Below, in pieces: positions 26,368 through 40,090 of a stretch of DNA of 64,000 nt; positions within the stretch are counted from its first letter, which is position 1; each line of letters opens with the position of its first letter. A program made the translations under genes and the position numbers. The notes below the pieces were generated by a model. The model was not told the origin of the DNA. It searched no databases and saw only the letters and a program-made list of their open reading frames with translations. The stretch lies in assembly GCA_016718565.1 (NCBI GenBank), contig JADKCZ010000001.1, positions 1,504,186 through 1,568,185 on the forward strand. Reading direction: 5' to 3'. The DNA is from Anaeromyxobacter sp. (GTDB lineage Bacteria > Myxococcota > Myxococcia > Myxococcales > Anaeromyxobacteraceae).

Positions 26368-29192
26368 CCCCGCCCGCGCGGCGGCCGCGGGGCCGGCGGG
26401 GTGGCGTGGCGCGGGTCCTCCGGCCAGGCGTGCCTCGGGTAGCGCCGCCCCAGCTCGCGGCGCAGCGCCGGGTAGTGGCGCTCCCAGAAGCCCGCCAGGT
26501 CGGTGGTCACCTGCACGGCCCGGAGGTTGGGCGCCAGCAGGTGCAGCGTGAGCGGCACCGCGCCCCCGGCCACGGCCGGCCCCTGGGCCAGGCCGAAGAA
26601 GTCCTGCAGGCGGCTCTCGATGAAGGCCGGCCGGTCGGCCTGGTAGTTCACCTTCACCCCGCGGCCGCCGGGCAGGGTGATCCGCTCGGGCGCCAGCCGG
26701 TCCAGCGCGGCCCGCACCGCCCCGGGCAGGCGCCCCAGCAGCGCGCCAGGCAGGTCGGCCTCTCGCAGCTCGGAGAAGCTGCGCCGCCCCTGGCAGGCGT
26801 CGCGCAGCGCCTCGACCAGGTCCTCCTCGGTGGGCGGCGCGATCCCCAGCGCCGGGGCGTGGCGCGCCACCAGGGTGAGCCGGGCCAGCAGGAGGTCGAG
26901 CGCCCCCTCCTCGGCGAAGGCGCGCGGCCCGCGGGCCAGCGCCTCCTCGAAGAGCCGGGCCGCCACCGCGGCGGGGTCCGGCCGGTCGGCGCGGGCCGAC
27001 TCGAGCACCAGGTCCTCGTAGCGGAGCTGCTCGGCCACCTCGACCCGCTCGGCCGGGCCGTTCCAGCTGACCGCCTCCTCGTAGCGGAGCAGGTCCGGGA
27101 AGAGCTCGAGCAGCTGCTCCTGCGTCACCGCCGAGGCCACCCGCACCCGCGCCTCGGCGCGCGCCGCCCCGGCCGTGCCGGCGGCGCGCCGGTCGCCGCG
27201 GCGCGCCTCGGCGTCCACCGCCACCAGCAGCTCCGCCTCCCGCACCACCGAGGCCGGGTCGAGCCTGGCCGACCCCCCGCCGGTGAGCACCACCTCGTCG
27301 CTGCCCGGGGCGCGGCGGCGGGCCACCCGGTCCGGGTAGGCGGCCAGGGTGGCCATGAGGAGGGCCTGCTCGGTGGCGAGCTCCTGGTCGAGGGTCGCCT
27401 TCGAGGTCGAGGAGGCGCCCCTCACCCCGGCCCTCTCCCCGGAGGGGAGAGGGAGTCCAGACCTGGAGGCCCCGGTCGAAGTCGCGGTCGAGGTCGAGGT
27501 CCCAGTCGGGGTCCCAGTCGAGGTCGCAGTCGAGGTCCCGGTCGAGGTCGCAGTCGAGGTCGCAGTCGAGGTCCCGGTCGAGGTCGCAGGCCGGTTGGCG
27601 GGCCGGGTGCCCTGGACGCTCCGGAGCGCCCGCTCGATCTGGCGCCGCGCCCGGTCGATGGCCTGGGCCGCCCCGGCGTTCACCCCGAGCCGCCGGCACC
27701 GCTCCAGGTCGAAGCGGGCCCGGGCCGCCTCCTCGAAGAGGCTGGCCAGCTCCAGCAGGTCCGACGGTCCGGTGGGCGGGGTGCGCCCGCCGGCGGCGCG
27801 GTCGCGCAGGTCGCGCTCGCCGAGCAGGGCCGCCAGCAAGGCGCCGCCCGCCGCCGCGCCGCGGTCGGCCGCCTCCACGGCCAGCCGGGCCTGGCGCGGG
27901 TGGACCGGCAGCGCCAGCAGCCGCCGCCCCGTCGGCGTCAGGACCCCGTCCGCGTCCACCGCGCCGAGCCGGACCAGCAGCGTCCTGGCCGCCTCGGCGG
28001 CCGGCCCGGGCGGCGGCTCGAACCACTCGAAGCCGTCCGGGTCCGCCAGCACGCCCAGCCCGGCCAGCGCCAGGAAGGGCTCGGCCAGGTCCTCCCGCTC
28101 CACCTCCGGCGTCTCGAACTCGGCGCGCCCGTCGTGGTCGTGGCGCGTGTAGAGCCGCAGGGCCCGCCCGGCCCGGGTCCGGCCGGCGCGCCCGGCCCGC
28201 TGCGCCGCCGCCGCCCGCGAGATCTTGCGGACCTCCAGGGTCGGGAGCCCGGACCAGGGAGAGTGCGAGGCGATGCGGGCCAGCCCGCCGTCCACCACCG
28301 CCACCACCCCCTCGATGGTCACCGAGGTCTCGGCCACGTTGGTGGAGAGGATCACCTTGCGCCGGCCGGAGGGGCGCACCGCCCGGTCCTGCTCGTCGGG
28401 GGGCAGGTCGCCGTGCAGGGGCAGGACGTCCACCCCCAGCTCGGAGAGGCCGCCCAGGCGCGAGGCGCACCAGCGGATCTCGGCGGCGCCCGGCAGGAAG
28501 ACCAGCAGGTGGCCGTCCGGCTCCTCCCGCAGCACCCGCTTGACCGCCCGCGCCACCAGGTCCTCGAGCCGCTGGTCGGGGCGGGCCGCCTCCTCCGGCG
28601 TGAGGTACTCCACCGCCACCTCGAAGCGCCGCCCCTCCGAGCGCAGGCGCGGCGCGCCCAGGTACCCGGCCACCGGGGCGGCGTCCAGGGTGGCCGACAT
28701 GGCCACCAGCTTGAGCTCCGGCCGGCTGGTCCGCTGCAGCCGCCTGAGCAGCGCCAGCGCCAGGTCCCCCTGCAGGTGGCGCTCGTGGAACTCGTCGAGC
28801 AGCACGGCCCCCACGCCGCGCAGCTGGGGATCGGAGAGGAGGCGGCGGGTCAGCAGCCCCTCGGTGACGTAGCGGATGCGGGTGCGCGCCGAGGTGACGT
28901 CCTCGAAGCGCACCTGGTAGCCCACCGTCTCGCCGGGCCGCTCGCCCAGCTCGTCGGCCACCCGCCGGGCCGCCAGCCGGGCCGCCAGGCGCCTGGGCTC
29001 CAGCACCACCACCTCGCCCTGCACCAGCCCGGCCGCCACCAGCGCCGCCGGCACCCGGGTGGTCTTGCCGGCGCCCGGGGGCGCCTCGATCACCAGCGAG
29101 GACCCGGCGCGCAGCGCCGCCACGATCTCGGGCAGGAGGGGGTCGATGGGGAGGGCGTCCACGGCGGACCCTTGTATCCCGACGGGGGCCAT
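26364..29192 (-). CDS. hrpB: ATP-dependent DEAH-box RNA helicase HrpB
   Basis: A 942-residue helicase. Motif I is APPGAGKTT (Lys43), motif II LLDEFHER, motif III SAT, and AQRAGRAGRTRAG is motif VI. The helicase-associated and HrpB C-terminal domains follow (NGPAERVEV, LRPWLEA-like segments). About residues 535-595 the protein carries a foreign-looking Thr/Ser/Ala/Gly tract of TSTATSTG-type repeats followed by PLPSGERAGVRGAS; these are translated copies of a 12-bp tandem array and a dispersed palindrome. They interrupt a linker between conserved blocks. HrpB length elsewhere is about 820-850, so the insert explains most of the excess. Its RNA target is not known; E. coli HrpB is dispensable. 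Confidence 0.93.
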   Translation of the reverse strand: MAPVGIQGSAVDALPIDPLLPEIVAALRAGSSLVIEAPPGAGKTTRVPAALVAAGLVQGEVVVLEPRRLAARLAARRVADELGERPGETVGYQVRFEDVTSARTRIRYVTEGLLTRRLLSDPQLRGVGAVLLDEFHERHLQGDLALALLRRLQRTSRPELKLVAMSATLDAAPVAGYLGAPRLRSEGRRFEVAVEYLTPEEAARPDQRLEDLVARAVKRVLREEPDGHLLVFLPGAAEIRWCASRLGGLSELGVDVLPLHGDLPPDEQDRAVRPSGRRKVILSTNVAETSVTIEGVVAVVDGGLARIASHSPWSGLPTLEVRKISRAAAAQRAGRAGRTRAGRALRLYTRHDHDGRAEFETPEVEREDLAEPFLALAGLGVLADPDGFEWFEPPPGPAAEAARTLLVRLGAVDADGVLTPTGRRLLALPVHPRQARLAVEAADRGAAAGGALLAALLGERDLRDRAAGGRTPPTGPSDLLELASLFEEAARARFDLERCRRLGVNAGAAQAIDRARRQIERALRSVQGTRPANRPATSTGTSTATSTATSTGTSTATSTGTPTGTSTSTATSTGASRSGLPLPSGERAGVRGASSTSKATLDQELATEQALLMATLAAYPDRVARRRAPGSDEVVLTGGGSARLDPASVVREAELLVAVDAEARRGDRRAAGTAGAARAEARVRVASAVTQEQLLELFPDLLRYEEAVSWNGPAERVEVAEQLRYEDLVLESARADRPDPAAVAARLFEEALARGPRAFAEEGALDLLLARLTLVARHAPALGIAPPTEEDLVEALRDACQGRRSFSELREADLPGALLGRLPGAVRAALDRLAPERITLPGGRGVKVNYQADRPAFIESRLQDFFGLAQGPAVAGGAVPLTLHLLAPNLRAVQVTTDLAGFWERHYPALRRELGRRYPRHAWPEDPRHATPPAPRPPRGRG
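27417..27457 (-). repeat. Dispersed palindromic element, copy A (inside hrpB)
   Basis: Read on the minus strand this contains CTCTCCCCTCCGGGGAGAG followed by GGCCGGGGTGAGGGG. It is nearly identical to copies at 40024 and 53861 and similar to one at 57176. It is translated in frame as PLPSGERAGVRGA. Confidence 0.85.
27474..27590 (-). repeat. 12-bp tandem array inside hrpB
   Basis: About nine to ten imperfect copies of a 12-base unit (plus strand AGTCGAGGTCGC or GGTCGAGGTCCC). It encodes a Thr-Ser-Thr-Ala/Gly tract. It lies next to palindromic copy A; similar GACC/CGACC arrays sit next to copies B and C. Confidence 0.9.
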
Positions 29193-29220
29193 TTGACAGC
29201 CGCCCAGGGCGCCTTACCTA
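29193..29220 (+). promoter_or_regulatory. Candidate sigma-70 promoter for the Hsp20 gene
   Basis: A perfect TTGACA (29193-29198) and TACCTA (29215-29220) are spaced by 16 bases, about 84 bases before the Hsp20 ATG and directly next to the divergent hrpB start. It does not match the heat-shock CTTGAA/CCCCAT pattern, so heat control may act otherwise. Confidence 0.45.
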
Positions 29221-29303
29221 GGAGATGCGACGGCCGGACGGTGAGCGCGCACCACCCGAAGGCCGCCCTCACACCAACCCCCGAGTCACACCAGGAGACC
29301 GCC

Positions 29304-29738
29304 ATGCTGACGCTCTGGAGGACCACCCACGCCCTGCCCACCTTCGCCGCCGAGGTGAACCGGCTCATGAACGACGTCGCCGTCGCCACCCCGGCCTTCT
29401 CGGCCACCGGCCTGGCCCCGCCGGCCGACGTGCTGGAGACCGCCCACGAGTACCGCGTGGCGGTGGACCTGCCGGGGGTGGACCGGGCCACCATCAAGCT
29501 GCAGGTGGAGAAGGACACCCTGGAGGTGACGGCCGAGCGGCGCTTCGCCCAGCCGGCCGCGGGTGAGGAGGTGCTGCGCAGCGAGCGCGCCTACGGCGCC
29601 TTCGCCCGCAGCTTCACCCTGCCGGTGTCGGTGGACGCCACCCGGGTGGAGGCCACCTACGAGGCCGGCGTCCTCACGGTGAAGCTGCCGAAGCGCGAGG
29701 AGGCCAAGGCGCGCTCCATCCCGGTGACGATCAGGTAG
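29304..29738 (+). CDS. Hsp20/alpha-crystallin small heat-shock protein
   Basis: A 144-residue cytosolic holdase chaperone. The alpha-crystallin domain covers about residues 38-135, with PPADVLETAHEYRVAVDLPGVD at the start, LEVTAERRF, the conserved ERAYGAFARSFTLP and the A-x-x-x-x-G-V-L hallmark in ATYEAGVLTVKLPK. The final VTIR plays the part of the C-terminal I-x-I/V anchor. The N-terminal arm (1-37) is short and hydrophobic. The ATG at 29304 is preceded by AGGAG at 7-11 bases. It stands alone, divergent from hrpB, with a near-consensus promoter and a strong hairpin downstream. Confidence 0.93.
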   Translation: MLTLWRTTHALPTFAAEVNRLMNDVAVATPAFSATGLAPPADVLETAHEYRVAVDLPGVDRATIKLQVEKDTLEVTAERRFAQPAAGEEVLRSERAYGAFARSFTLPVSVDATRVEATYEAGVLTVKLPKREEAKARSIPVTIR

Positions 29739-29799
29739 CCCCGAGCCGTCCCCCGCGCCGCGCCAGGCCTCCCCTCCTGGCGGGCGCATCGCAGGAAGC

Positions 29800-29840
29800 G
29801 ACCAGGGCGCCCGGGCTCCCCTCCCCGGGGCGCCCTGGTC
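29800..29840 (+). terminator. Strong hairpin after the Hsp20 gene
   Basis: GACCAGGGCGCCCGGG (29800-29815) pairs with CCCGGGGCGCCCTGGTC (29824-29840) with one bulge around a pyrimidine-rich loop. It begins 62 bases after the stop. No T run follows. The next 150 bases up to the HNH gene hold nothing I recognise. Confidence 0.6.
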
Positions 29841-29991
29841 GTGTCTCGGGCGCCGGCCGTCAGCGGGCTGCGGCGGCGGGACCAAGACGAAGGGCTCGGC
29901 GCGAACGGGACTCCTGGATCGCGCTCGTCCGCTTGCGCCGGCGCCTGGACCGGGGCGAACCCTCGGTGCCGCCCTCGCTCGCGAGGGCGCG

Positions 29992-31350
29992 CTACGGGCC
30001 TCCCTTCCGTGCCCGCCGGCCCCGGGCCGCCCGCATGATGGCTGGCCCCAGCGCCTCCTCGGCGGCGGCCTGGTTGTGAGGCCGGCACGCACAGCGCACG
30101 TTGGCCGGGGACGTGGGGCCGCCGAGCGCGAACGGGACCAGGTGGTCGAGCTCCACCTGCCACGTCGATCCACAGACGCCGCCCGCGTCGAGCGGGAACT
30201 GGCAGCGGTCGCCGTCGCGGAGGCGCACCTCGCGCTCGATGGCGGTGGGGACGTGGGGGCGGAGGGGAGGCGGGGAGGTGGTCGAGGCTCCGCGAGCCCT
30301 GCCCGCAGGGTTCGCGTCAGGGGAGGCCGGAGATGCGCCGGCCATCGGGCCGGGTCCCGCTGGCGCCCCGTCACCCTCCGGGTCCGAAGGCGCGCCGGGG
30401 TGCCGAGCCTCGGGAGGCGCACGCCGCGCCCGCTTCCCCAGCCCCTTCCGCTGCGCCTGCCGCGCGAGGAGGAGGTCGAGGGCCGCCTCGAGCACCTGCT
30501 CCGTCGTCGCGCCGGGGAGCGCGTGGGAGAGCCCGTCCCGCGTCGCCGCCACCTTGTCGAGGAACCCCTTCGAGACGGTGAGGTGGAGCCGGCGGAGGTC
30601 GCCGGTGAGCGGCTCGACCGCCGGCGTCCGCGGCGCGACCGGCGCGGGTGGAGCCGGGCGCGGTTCGTGCGCACGAACCGCATCGTACTGCGCCGAGCCA
30701 TTCACCTCCGCCAGTGCGCCGGCCCCGGGCGCGGAAGCCAGCGGCGTCGCCAGCGCCAAGGGCTGCCCCGTCGTCCCCCGCGAGGCCGCCCCGGCTTGGA
30801 CCGGGAGCCGCGTCACCACCTCGCGAACCGGCGGCGCCGGGACCGGCCGGAGGGCCGCCGACACCTCGCGCGCCTCCCTCGACGAGCAGCCGAAGTACCT
30901 GGGGAGCACGTCCGCCTCGTTCTCCGGCGTGAGCACCCGGGCGAGCTCCCCGACCGCCGACAGGCAGAGGTCGCCGCGCCGGAGCGCCGCCTCCACCGCC
31001 GGGTGGCGCGGCAGGAGCCTGGCGGCCGACAGGCGGAGGAAGGCCGCCCCCTTCGAGAGCCCGAGCTCCCGCGTCAGGAAGGAGAAGAGCGAGGCGTGGC
31101 CGAGCCGCTCCCACCCGCGGCGCCGGTCGAAGTCGGCGAGGGCCAGGAGGAAGTCGGCGGCGGCCGCCCGCTCGCGGGAGAGGAGGCCCCGAAGCTCGTC
31201 GCGCCGGACCCGGGCGTCGCCGAGGGATGCGGGCGGGACGTCCTCGTCGAGGGCGCGGGCGGCCCACGGCGCGGTCGGCTCGTGGGCCACGAGGAGGAGG
31301 AGGGGAAGGTGGGAGCGGGCGGCCGTCGCGAGGAGATCGAGGGCGTTCAT
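29992..31350 (-). CDS. HNH endonuclease-domain protein
   Basis: A 452-residue protein. The C-terminal HNH motif is visible in CQFPLDAGGVCGSTWQVELDHLVPFALGG and NVRCACRPHNQAAAE, with the Cys residues (CQF, CGS) likely binding structural zinc. The N-terminal two thirds are helical (LSKGAAFLRLSAARLLPRHP, LCLSAVGELARVLTPENEADVL), and LHLTVSKGFLDKVAATRDGLSHALPGAT resembles the DUF222/13E12-type region found with HNH nucleases. Between about residues 190 and 250 it is Pro/Ala-rich and contains the 22-bp perfect palindrome at 30660 in its coding DNA. Such multi-copy HNH proteins are common in Anaeromyxobacter-like genomes; target and role are unknown. No phage or methylase gene is adjacent. Confidence 0.8.
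   Translation of the reverse strand: MNALDLLATAARSHLPLLLLVAHEPTAPWAARALDEDVPPASLGDARVRRDELRGLLSRERAAAADFLLALADFDRRRGWERLGHASLFSFLTRELGLSKGAAFLRLSAARLLPRHPAVEAALRRGDLCLSAVGELARVLTPENEADVLPRYFGCSSREAREVSAALRPVPAPPVREVVTRLPVQAGAASRGTTGQPLALATPLASAPGAGALAEVNGSAQYDAVRAHEPRPAPPAPVAPRTPAVEPLTGDLRRLHLTVSKGFLDKVAATRDGLSHALPGATTEQVLEAALDLLLARQAQRKGLGKRARRAPPEARHPGAPSDPEGDGAPAGPGPMAGASPASPDANPAGRARGASTTSPPPLRPHVPTAIEREVRLRDGDRCQFPLDAGGVCGSTWQVELDHLVPFALGGPTSPANVRCACRPHNQAAAEEALGPAIMRAARGRRARKGGP
30660..30681. repeat. 22-bp perfect palindrome (TTCG/CGAA family)
   Basis: Half-site GCGGTTCGTGC is followed directly by its reverse complement, with no spacer. It shares the GGTTCG ... CGAACC arms with the palindromes at 55936 and 60687, but here lies inside the HNH gene. 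Confidence 0.7.
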
Positions 31351-31655
31351 GACGCCATCGTCTCATGCGATCTCGAGCCCTCCTGGTGCGCTCCAGGGCG
31401 CGCGTGGCTGGGCGATCGAGCGGCGGGGGCTCGGGACCCCTCAGGTGCTGCGCCGCGGCCTGCTGCCGGGCACGGCGCAGCGCCAGGACTGCGTTTGCGC
31501 AGCGGCCGCGCACGAGGAGCGAGTTCGGCGATGGAGGACGTCTAGTGAAATCGTCCGAGGCGACCCAAGAGGAACGCCAGTGTGTGGAAGTGCTCCCACT
31601 CCAAAGGCGCCGTGGCAAGGTCAGCGCCAGCGACCGCCCAGCCCAGGACTCTTCG
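31351..31655. other. 305-base intergenic region between divergent HNH and PH-like genes
   Basis: No coding frame here looks real. It contains a perfect 9-bp inverted repeat (GCTGCGCCG at 31447-31455, CGGCGCAGC at 31473-31481, 17-base spacer) and, soon after, a small CTGCG-TTT-GCGCAG dyad. It is slightly less GC-rich than the surrounding genes towards its right end, where the promoter of the plus-strand gene is expected. Confidence 0.5.
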
Positions 31656-32135
31656 ATGGATTCGCGTCCCCCTTCTGACGACACCGAGCTCCTCCACCTG
31701 TCCGGCCAGCTCACCCAGCCGCTGTCCCTCTGGCTGGCCTGGGCGCTGACGGGGGGCATGCTGCTCGCCGGACTGGCGGGCCTGCGCGCGGGCAGGGCCG
31801 AAGCGCCGCTGGCCTGGTCGCTCATCGTCCTTCCGCTCGTCGCGCTCCTCGCGTGGTGGCGCTGGGGAGTTCCGCTCCGCCATGTGGTGGCGACCCGGAC
31901 CGGGCTCCTCGTCTCGAGGCCCGGGCGCGAGTGGTTCATCCCGTATCCGCTGGTCGAGTCGGCGAAGGAGAGCCGCGCCTCCAGGCTGCGCACCATCACG
32001 GTGACGCTGCGAGCGCCGGTCGGGCGGCTCCGCCGCTTCGCCTTCATCCCGCCCCGCCGGCTCGTGGGAATCCATGACGCCCATCCGACGGCCGCCGAGC
32101 TCGAGCGGCGGCTCGCGCCGTCACGCAGCGCGTGA
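31656..32135 (+). CDS. Two-helix membrane protein with PH-like C-terminal domain
   Basis: A 159-residue inner-membrane protein. Two hydrophobic helices (about 23-43 and 54-74, ending AWWRWG) precede a C-terminal beta-rich domain: RHVVATRTGLLVSRPGREWFIPYPLVESAKESRASRLRTITVTLR. That pattern resembles bacterial PH domains (YdbT/YdbS-like), in which the TGLLV and IPYPLVESA strands form a small barrel. The final stretch RRFAFIPPRRLVGIHDAHPTAAELERRL is also usual for that group. Function is unknown. The ATG at 31656 was chosen because upstream in-frame sequence is Arg/Ala-rich and non-protein-like. The 108 bases after the stop hold nothing notable. Confidence 0.65.
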   Translation: MDSRPPSDDTELLHLSGQLTQPLSLWLAWALTGGMLLAGLAGLRAGRAEAPLAWSLIVLPLVALLAWWRWGVPLRHVVATRTGLLVSRPGREWFIPYPLVESAKESRASRLRTITVTLRAPVGRLRRFAFIPPRRLVGIHDAHPTAAELERRLAPSRSA

Positions 32136-32243
32136 CGCCCCGAAGGCCACGCGCCCCGCGGGGCCGTGATTCGTTCCGGGGCTCCGGCCCACCTCCCCGC
32201 TGCGCTCCCAGCCCCACCGGGCGGGCCGCGCGGGCGCCCCGAC

Positions 32244-34547
<2,304 letters not shown>

Positions 34548-34549
34548 CG

Positions 34550-34876
34550 CTACTCCGGCTCAAGCGTGCAGAGGAGCGGGTACTCCGCCTCCCTGGCCAG
34601 CGTCATCGTCTTCTGGGCCTTCGACTCGGCGATCTCGTGGGGATAGATACCGGCCACACCGACCCCGTGCATGTGGACGTTCAGCATGATGCGGTGGGCG
34701 CCCTCGGGGTCGAGCTTGAAGACGTTCACCAGCACCCAGTCCACGAACTCCTGGGTGGTGTAGTCGTCGTTGTGCAGCAGGACCTTGTAGAGGGGCGGGC
34801 GCGCCACCTTCTTGTCGGCCTTGGCCTTGGGGAGGACGATCGCCGTGCCGTCCCCGGGGCGGGTGCGCTCAACCAT
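34550..34876 (-). CDS. clpS: ATP-dependent Clp protease adaptor ClpS
   Basis: A 108-residue adaptor that delivers N-degron substrates (N-terminal Leu, Phe, Trp, Tyr) to ClpA. The binding-site motifs are PPLYKVLLHNDDYTTQEFV (the NDDYT box) and MLNVHMHGVGVAGIYPHEIAE (with the conserved His after the hydrophobic pocket). An N-terminal flexible Lys-rich extension of about 25 residues inhibits ClpA processing in relatives. The ATG at 34876 is chosen. It is directly upstream of clpA (2-base gap), so the two are co-transcribed. The 158 bases upstream to the rubrerythrin gene are GC-rich without clear signals. Confidence 0.95.
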   Translation of the reverse strand: MVERTRPGDGTAIVLPKAKADKKVARPPLYKVLLHNDDYTTQEFVDWVLVNVFKLDPEGAHRIMLNVHMHGVGVAGIYPHEIAESKAQKTMTLAREAEYPLLCTLEPE

Positions 34877-35034
34877 GGATGACCATTCTAAGCGGGCGAC
34901 CGACGCGGCGCGCGCCCCGCGACGGCGCGGCGAGAAGCCCAGGAAGGCAGGGTGGTTGGCGCGGTCGGGGTGGGCCGGGACGGCTCGCCCCGGCGGGGCC
35001 CGGGGTCCGGGCCCGGCGCCGGGGCGGCGCCGGG

Positions 35035-35532
35035 CTAGACCTTCTGGTATTTGGAGGCCGGCGCGCCGCAGATGGGGCAGCGCTCGGGCGGCGGGCCGAA
35101 CTCCACGTCGCCGCACACCGGGCAGAGGTAGACGTCCATCTGCGACAGGTCCTTGCCGGCCTTCATGGCCGCCAGCGCCTCCGAGAAGAGCCGGGCGTGC
35201 ACCTTCTCCGCCGCCAGGGCGAAGGCCAGCATGTGGCGCCCCTTGTGACCCTCGGTCTCGGCCTGGGTCACCATGGGCGGGTACATCTCGGTGAACTCGT
35301 AGGTCTCGCCGGCCACGGCGGCCTCCAGGTTCTGCAGCGTGCTGCCCACGCCGCCCATGTTGGTGAAGTGGGCCAGCGCGTGGATGGTCTCGGCCTCGGC
35401 CGCGGCCTTGAAGAGGCGGGCGATCTGGGGGAGGCCCTCCTTCTCGGCCTGGCGAGCGAAGGCGGTGTACTTGCGGTTGGCCTGGCTCTCGCCGGCGAAG
35501 GCGACGGTCAGGTTCTCGGTGGTGGTCGGCAT
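35035..35532 (-). CDS. Rubrerythrin
   Basis: A 165-residue di-iron peroxidase that reduces hydrogen peroxide in anaerobes and microaerophiles. The N-terminal four-helix bundle carries the iron ligands in GESQANRKY, AAAEAETIHA, EMYPPMVTQAE and AAEKVHARLF. The C-terminal rubredoxin-like domain has YLCPVCGD and RCPICGAPASKYQKV, giving four Cys for one iron. The order is bundle then rubredoxin, the classical form. An AGGAGG ribosome binding site lies 9-14 bases before the ATG at 35532. It stands alone between clpS and a lipoprotein gene and points to an anaerobic or oxygen-stress lifestyle. Confidence 0.95.
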   Translation of the reverse strand: MPTTTENLTVAFAGESQANRKYTAFARQAEKEGLPQIARLFKAAAEAETIHALAHFTNMGGVGSTLQNLEAAVAGETYEFTEMYPPMVTQAETEGHKGRHMLAFALAAEKVHARLFSEALAAMKAGKDLSQMDVYLCPVCGDVEFGPPPERCPICGAPASKYQKV

Positions 35533-35609
35533 GGTGGGCCCCTCCTGCGTGGTGAGGGGCCATGCTACCGCCGCCTCCGCCCGGGCGGGGGCTGCTTCGA
35601 GGGCCGGGG

Positions 35610-36026
35610 TCAGCGGGCCGCGGCGGCCGCCGGCACGTCCAGCAGGAGCCAGACGTAGGCCGGGAAGCCGGCCGGGTCGCGGCCGGGCAGGAACGGGCAG
35701 CCGCGCACCGCCTGCTCCAGCGCCGCCGAGAGCCGGCCGGAGGCCTCGGGCACGGGCGAGACGTCCTCCACGCTGGCCACCGCGCCGTCCACGTCCACCG
35801 CGATCTTGGCGGTGAGGGTGCGGCGCCCCTTCAGGCCGGCCGGCACCACCAGCGAGCCGGCCACGCAGCCCGGCCTGGCCTCGCGCGGCTTGACCCAGCC
35901 CGAGGTGGCGAAGACCGGCCGGCGGGCGGCCGGCGCGGCGGGCGCCGGCGCGTCCTCGGGGCCCGGGCCGCCGGCGCAGGCCAGCAGGAGCAGCGGCAGG
36001 GCGGCCAGCGGCGAGGGGAGGCGCAT
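35610..36026 (-). CDS. Small lipoprotein with TonB-C-like domain
   Basis: A 138-residue protein. The signal peptide ends in a lipobox LLLAC with lipidated Cys17, followed by an Ala/Pro linker. Residues 55-130 contain TLTAKIAVDVDGAVASVEDVSPVPEASGRLSAALEQAVRGCPFLPG, which matches the strand-helix-strand pattern of TonB C-terminal or AgmX-type energy-transducer domains, common in myxobacterial envelope proteins. No transmembrane helix other than the signal is present, so it is not a true TonB. It lies 7 bases downstream of uvrA in the same direction and may be read through from it. Function is unknown. Confidence 0.7.
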   Translation of the reverse strand: MRLPSPLAALPLLLLACAGGPGPEDAPAPAAPAARRPVFATSGWVKPREARPGCVAGSLVVPAGLKGRRTLTAKIAVDVDGAVASVEDVSPVPEASGRLSAALEQAVRGCPFLPGRDPAGFPAYVWLLLDVPAAAAAR

Positions 36027-36033
36027 GGGTCCC

Positions 36034-38943
<2,910 letters not shown>

Positions 38944-39046
38944 GGAGGGTGCTTCTTAACGCAGGGGCCCGGCGCGGGCCACCGCCCCGGGGGCGGCACC
39001 TGGCCGCTACCGCGCCCCGGTGGAAGGTGGTACCACCACCTCCCAC

Positions 39047-39985
39047 ATGGCGAACCTCGCTCCGCCGCCGGGGCTCCCCGGCCGGGTCCGGGCGCGCGCC
39101 CTGCTCTTCGGAGCCGGCGTCCTCTTCGGACTGTCGGCCGTGCTGGCCAAGGTGGCCTCCGCGGCCGGCGCCATGAGCGGCGGGCAGGTCACCCTGGTGC
39201 GCTTCCTGGTGGGGCTGCTGGCGGTGGGCACGCTCTTCGTGGTCCGGCCGGGCACCTACCGGCCCGTCCGCTACGGCCTGCTGGTCTCTCGCGGCCTGTT
39301 CGGCGGCGTGGCGGCGCTGCTCTACTTCCTCTCCATCGCCCGCATCCCGGCCGGCGAGGCCACCCTCCTCAACAACACCTTCCCCATCTGGGCGGTGATC
39401 ATCTCCTTCTTCCTGCTGGGCGAGCGCCCCACCGTGCACCTGGCGGTGGCGCTGCTGGTCGCCTCGGCCGGGGTCTTCCTGGTGCTGGGTGGCGGCGAGC
39501 TCACCTTCGCGCTGGGCACCGGGGAGGTGCTGGGCATCGTCTCGGCCATCTTCGGCGGGGCGGCGGTCACCTCCATCCGCGCGCTGCGGGCCACCGACAA
39601 CGCCCCCACCATCTTCCTGGCCATGGCGCTGGGCGGGGCGCTGGTCTCCATCCCGTTCGGCTTCGCCCCCTGGCCGCGCGAGGCCACCCCCTGGCTGGCC
39701 GCCGGCGGGGTGGGGCTGGTGGCCTTCCTGGCCCAGCTCCTCATGACCGAGGCCTACGGCGCGCTGGCGGTGCCGGAGGCGGCGCTGTGGCAGCAGCTCA
39801 CCCCCATCGCCTCCTTCGCCATCGGGCTCACCATCGGCGAGCGGCTCAGCGGCATGGCGGCGCTGGGCGTGCTGCTGGGCATCGCCGGGGTGGTGTACGG
39901 CTCCCTGTTCGGCCACCGCCCGGTGCCCGGGACCGACCCGGCGCTGGTGGAGGCGGCGGCCGGGCTGCCGAGCGAGGAGTCGTGA
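39047..39985 (+). CDS. EamA/DMT-family transporter, copy 1
   Basis: A 312-residue inner-membrane protein with ten predicted helices in two repeated EamA halves. Typical landmarks are FGLSAVLAKVASAAGAMSGGQVTLVRFLVG, YFLSIARIPAGEATLLNNTFPIW at the end of the first half, and LRATDNAPTIF at the start of the second. Relatives export amino acids or other metabolites (RhaT/YdcZ-like groups); the substrate here cannot be told. The ATG at 39047 (MANLAPPPGLP) is chosen over one at 39020 because the first helix follows soon after. It is closely related to the next gene, so the pair looks like a tandem duplication. Confidence 0.88.
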   Translation: MANLAPPPGLPGRVRARALLFGAGVLFGLSAVLAKVASAAGAMSGGQVTLVRFLVGLLAVGTLFVVRPGTYRPVRYGLLVSRGLFGGVAALLYFLSIARIPAGEATLLNNTFPIWAVIISFFLLGERPTVHLAVALLVASAGVFLVLGGGELTFALGTGEVLGIVSAIFGGAAVTSIRALRATDNAPTIFLAMALGGALVSIPFGFAPWPREATPWLAAGGVGLVAFLAQLLMTEAYGALAVPEAALWQQLTPIASFAIGLTIGERLSGMAALGVLLGIAGVVYGSLFGHRPVPGTDPALVEAAAGLPSEES

Positions 39986-40023
39986 CGATGGTCCCGCCGG
40001 CCCCGACCTCGACCAGGGTTGAG

Positions 40024-40063
40024 TCCCCCTCTCCCCTCCGGGAGAGGGCCGGGGTGAGGGGCC
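40024..40063 (+). repeat. Dispersed palindromic element, copy B
   Basis: Contains CTCTCCCCTCCGGGAGAG followed by GGCCGGGGTGAGGGG in the 105-base gap between the two EamA genes. It lacks one G of the inner stem of copies A and C. A short CCCCGACCTCGACC stretch (40001-40014) precedes it and CCTCGACC follows. Confidence 0.85.
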
Positions 40064-40090
40064 CGCCTCGACCACGGCCTGGAGCCCCCG

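Noticed and set aside
27474..27590. Possible CRISPR or origin iterons in hrpB
   Set aside because: Unit length is 12 bases with no unique spacers and the array is translated within HrpB. No dnaA or partition gene is nearby.
29992..31350. HNH gene as part of a restriction or anti-phage island
   Set aside because: No methyltransferase of DNA type, helicase or phage gene flanks it, and its codon bias matches its neighbours. It may still be a selfish nuclease, but no system can be shown.
39988..40060. A start at the ATG at 39988 for the second EamA gene
   Set aside because: It is in another frame from the EamA sequence, and reads into the repeat element. The GTG at 40091 is the first start in the correct frame.
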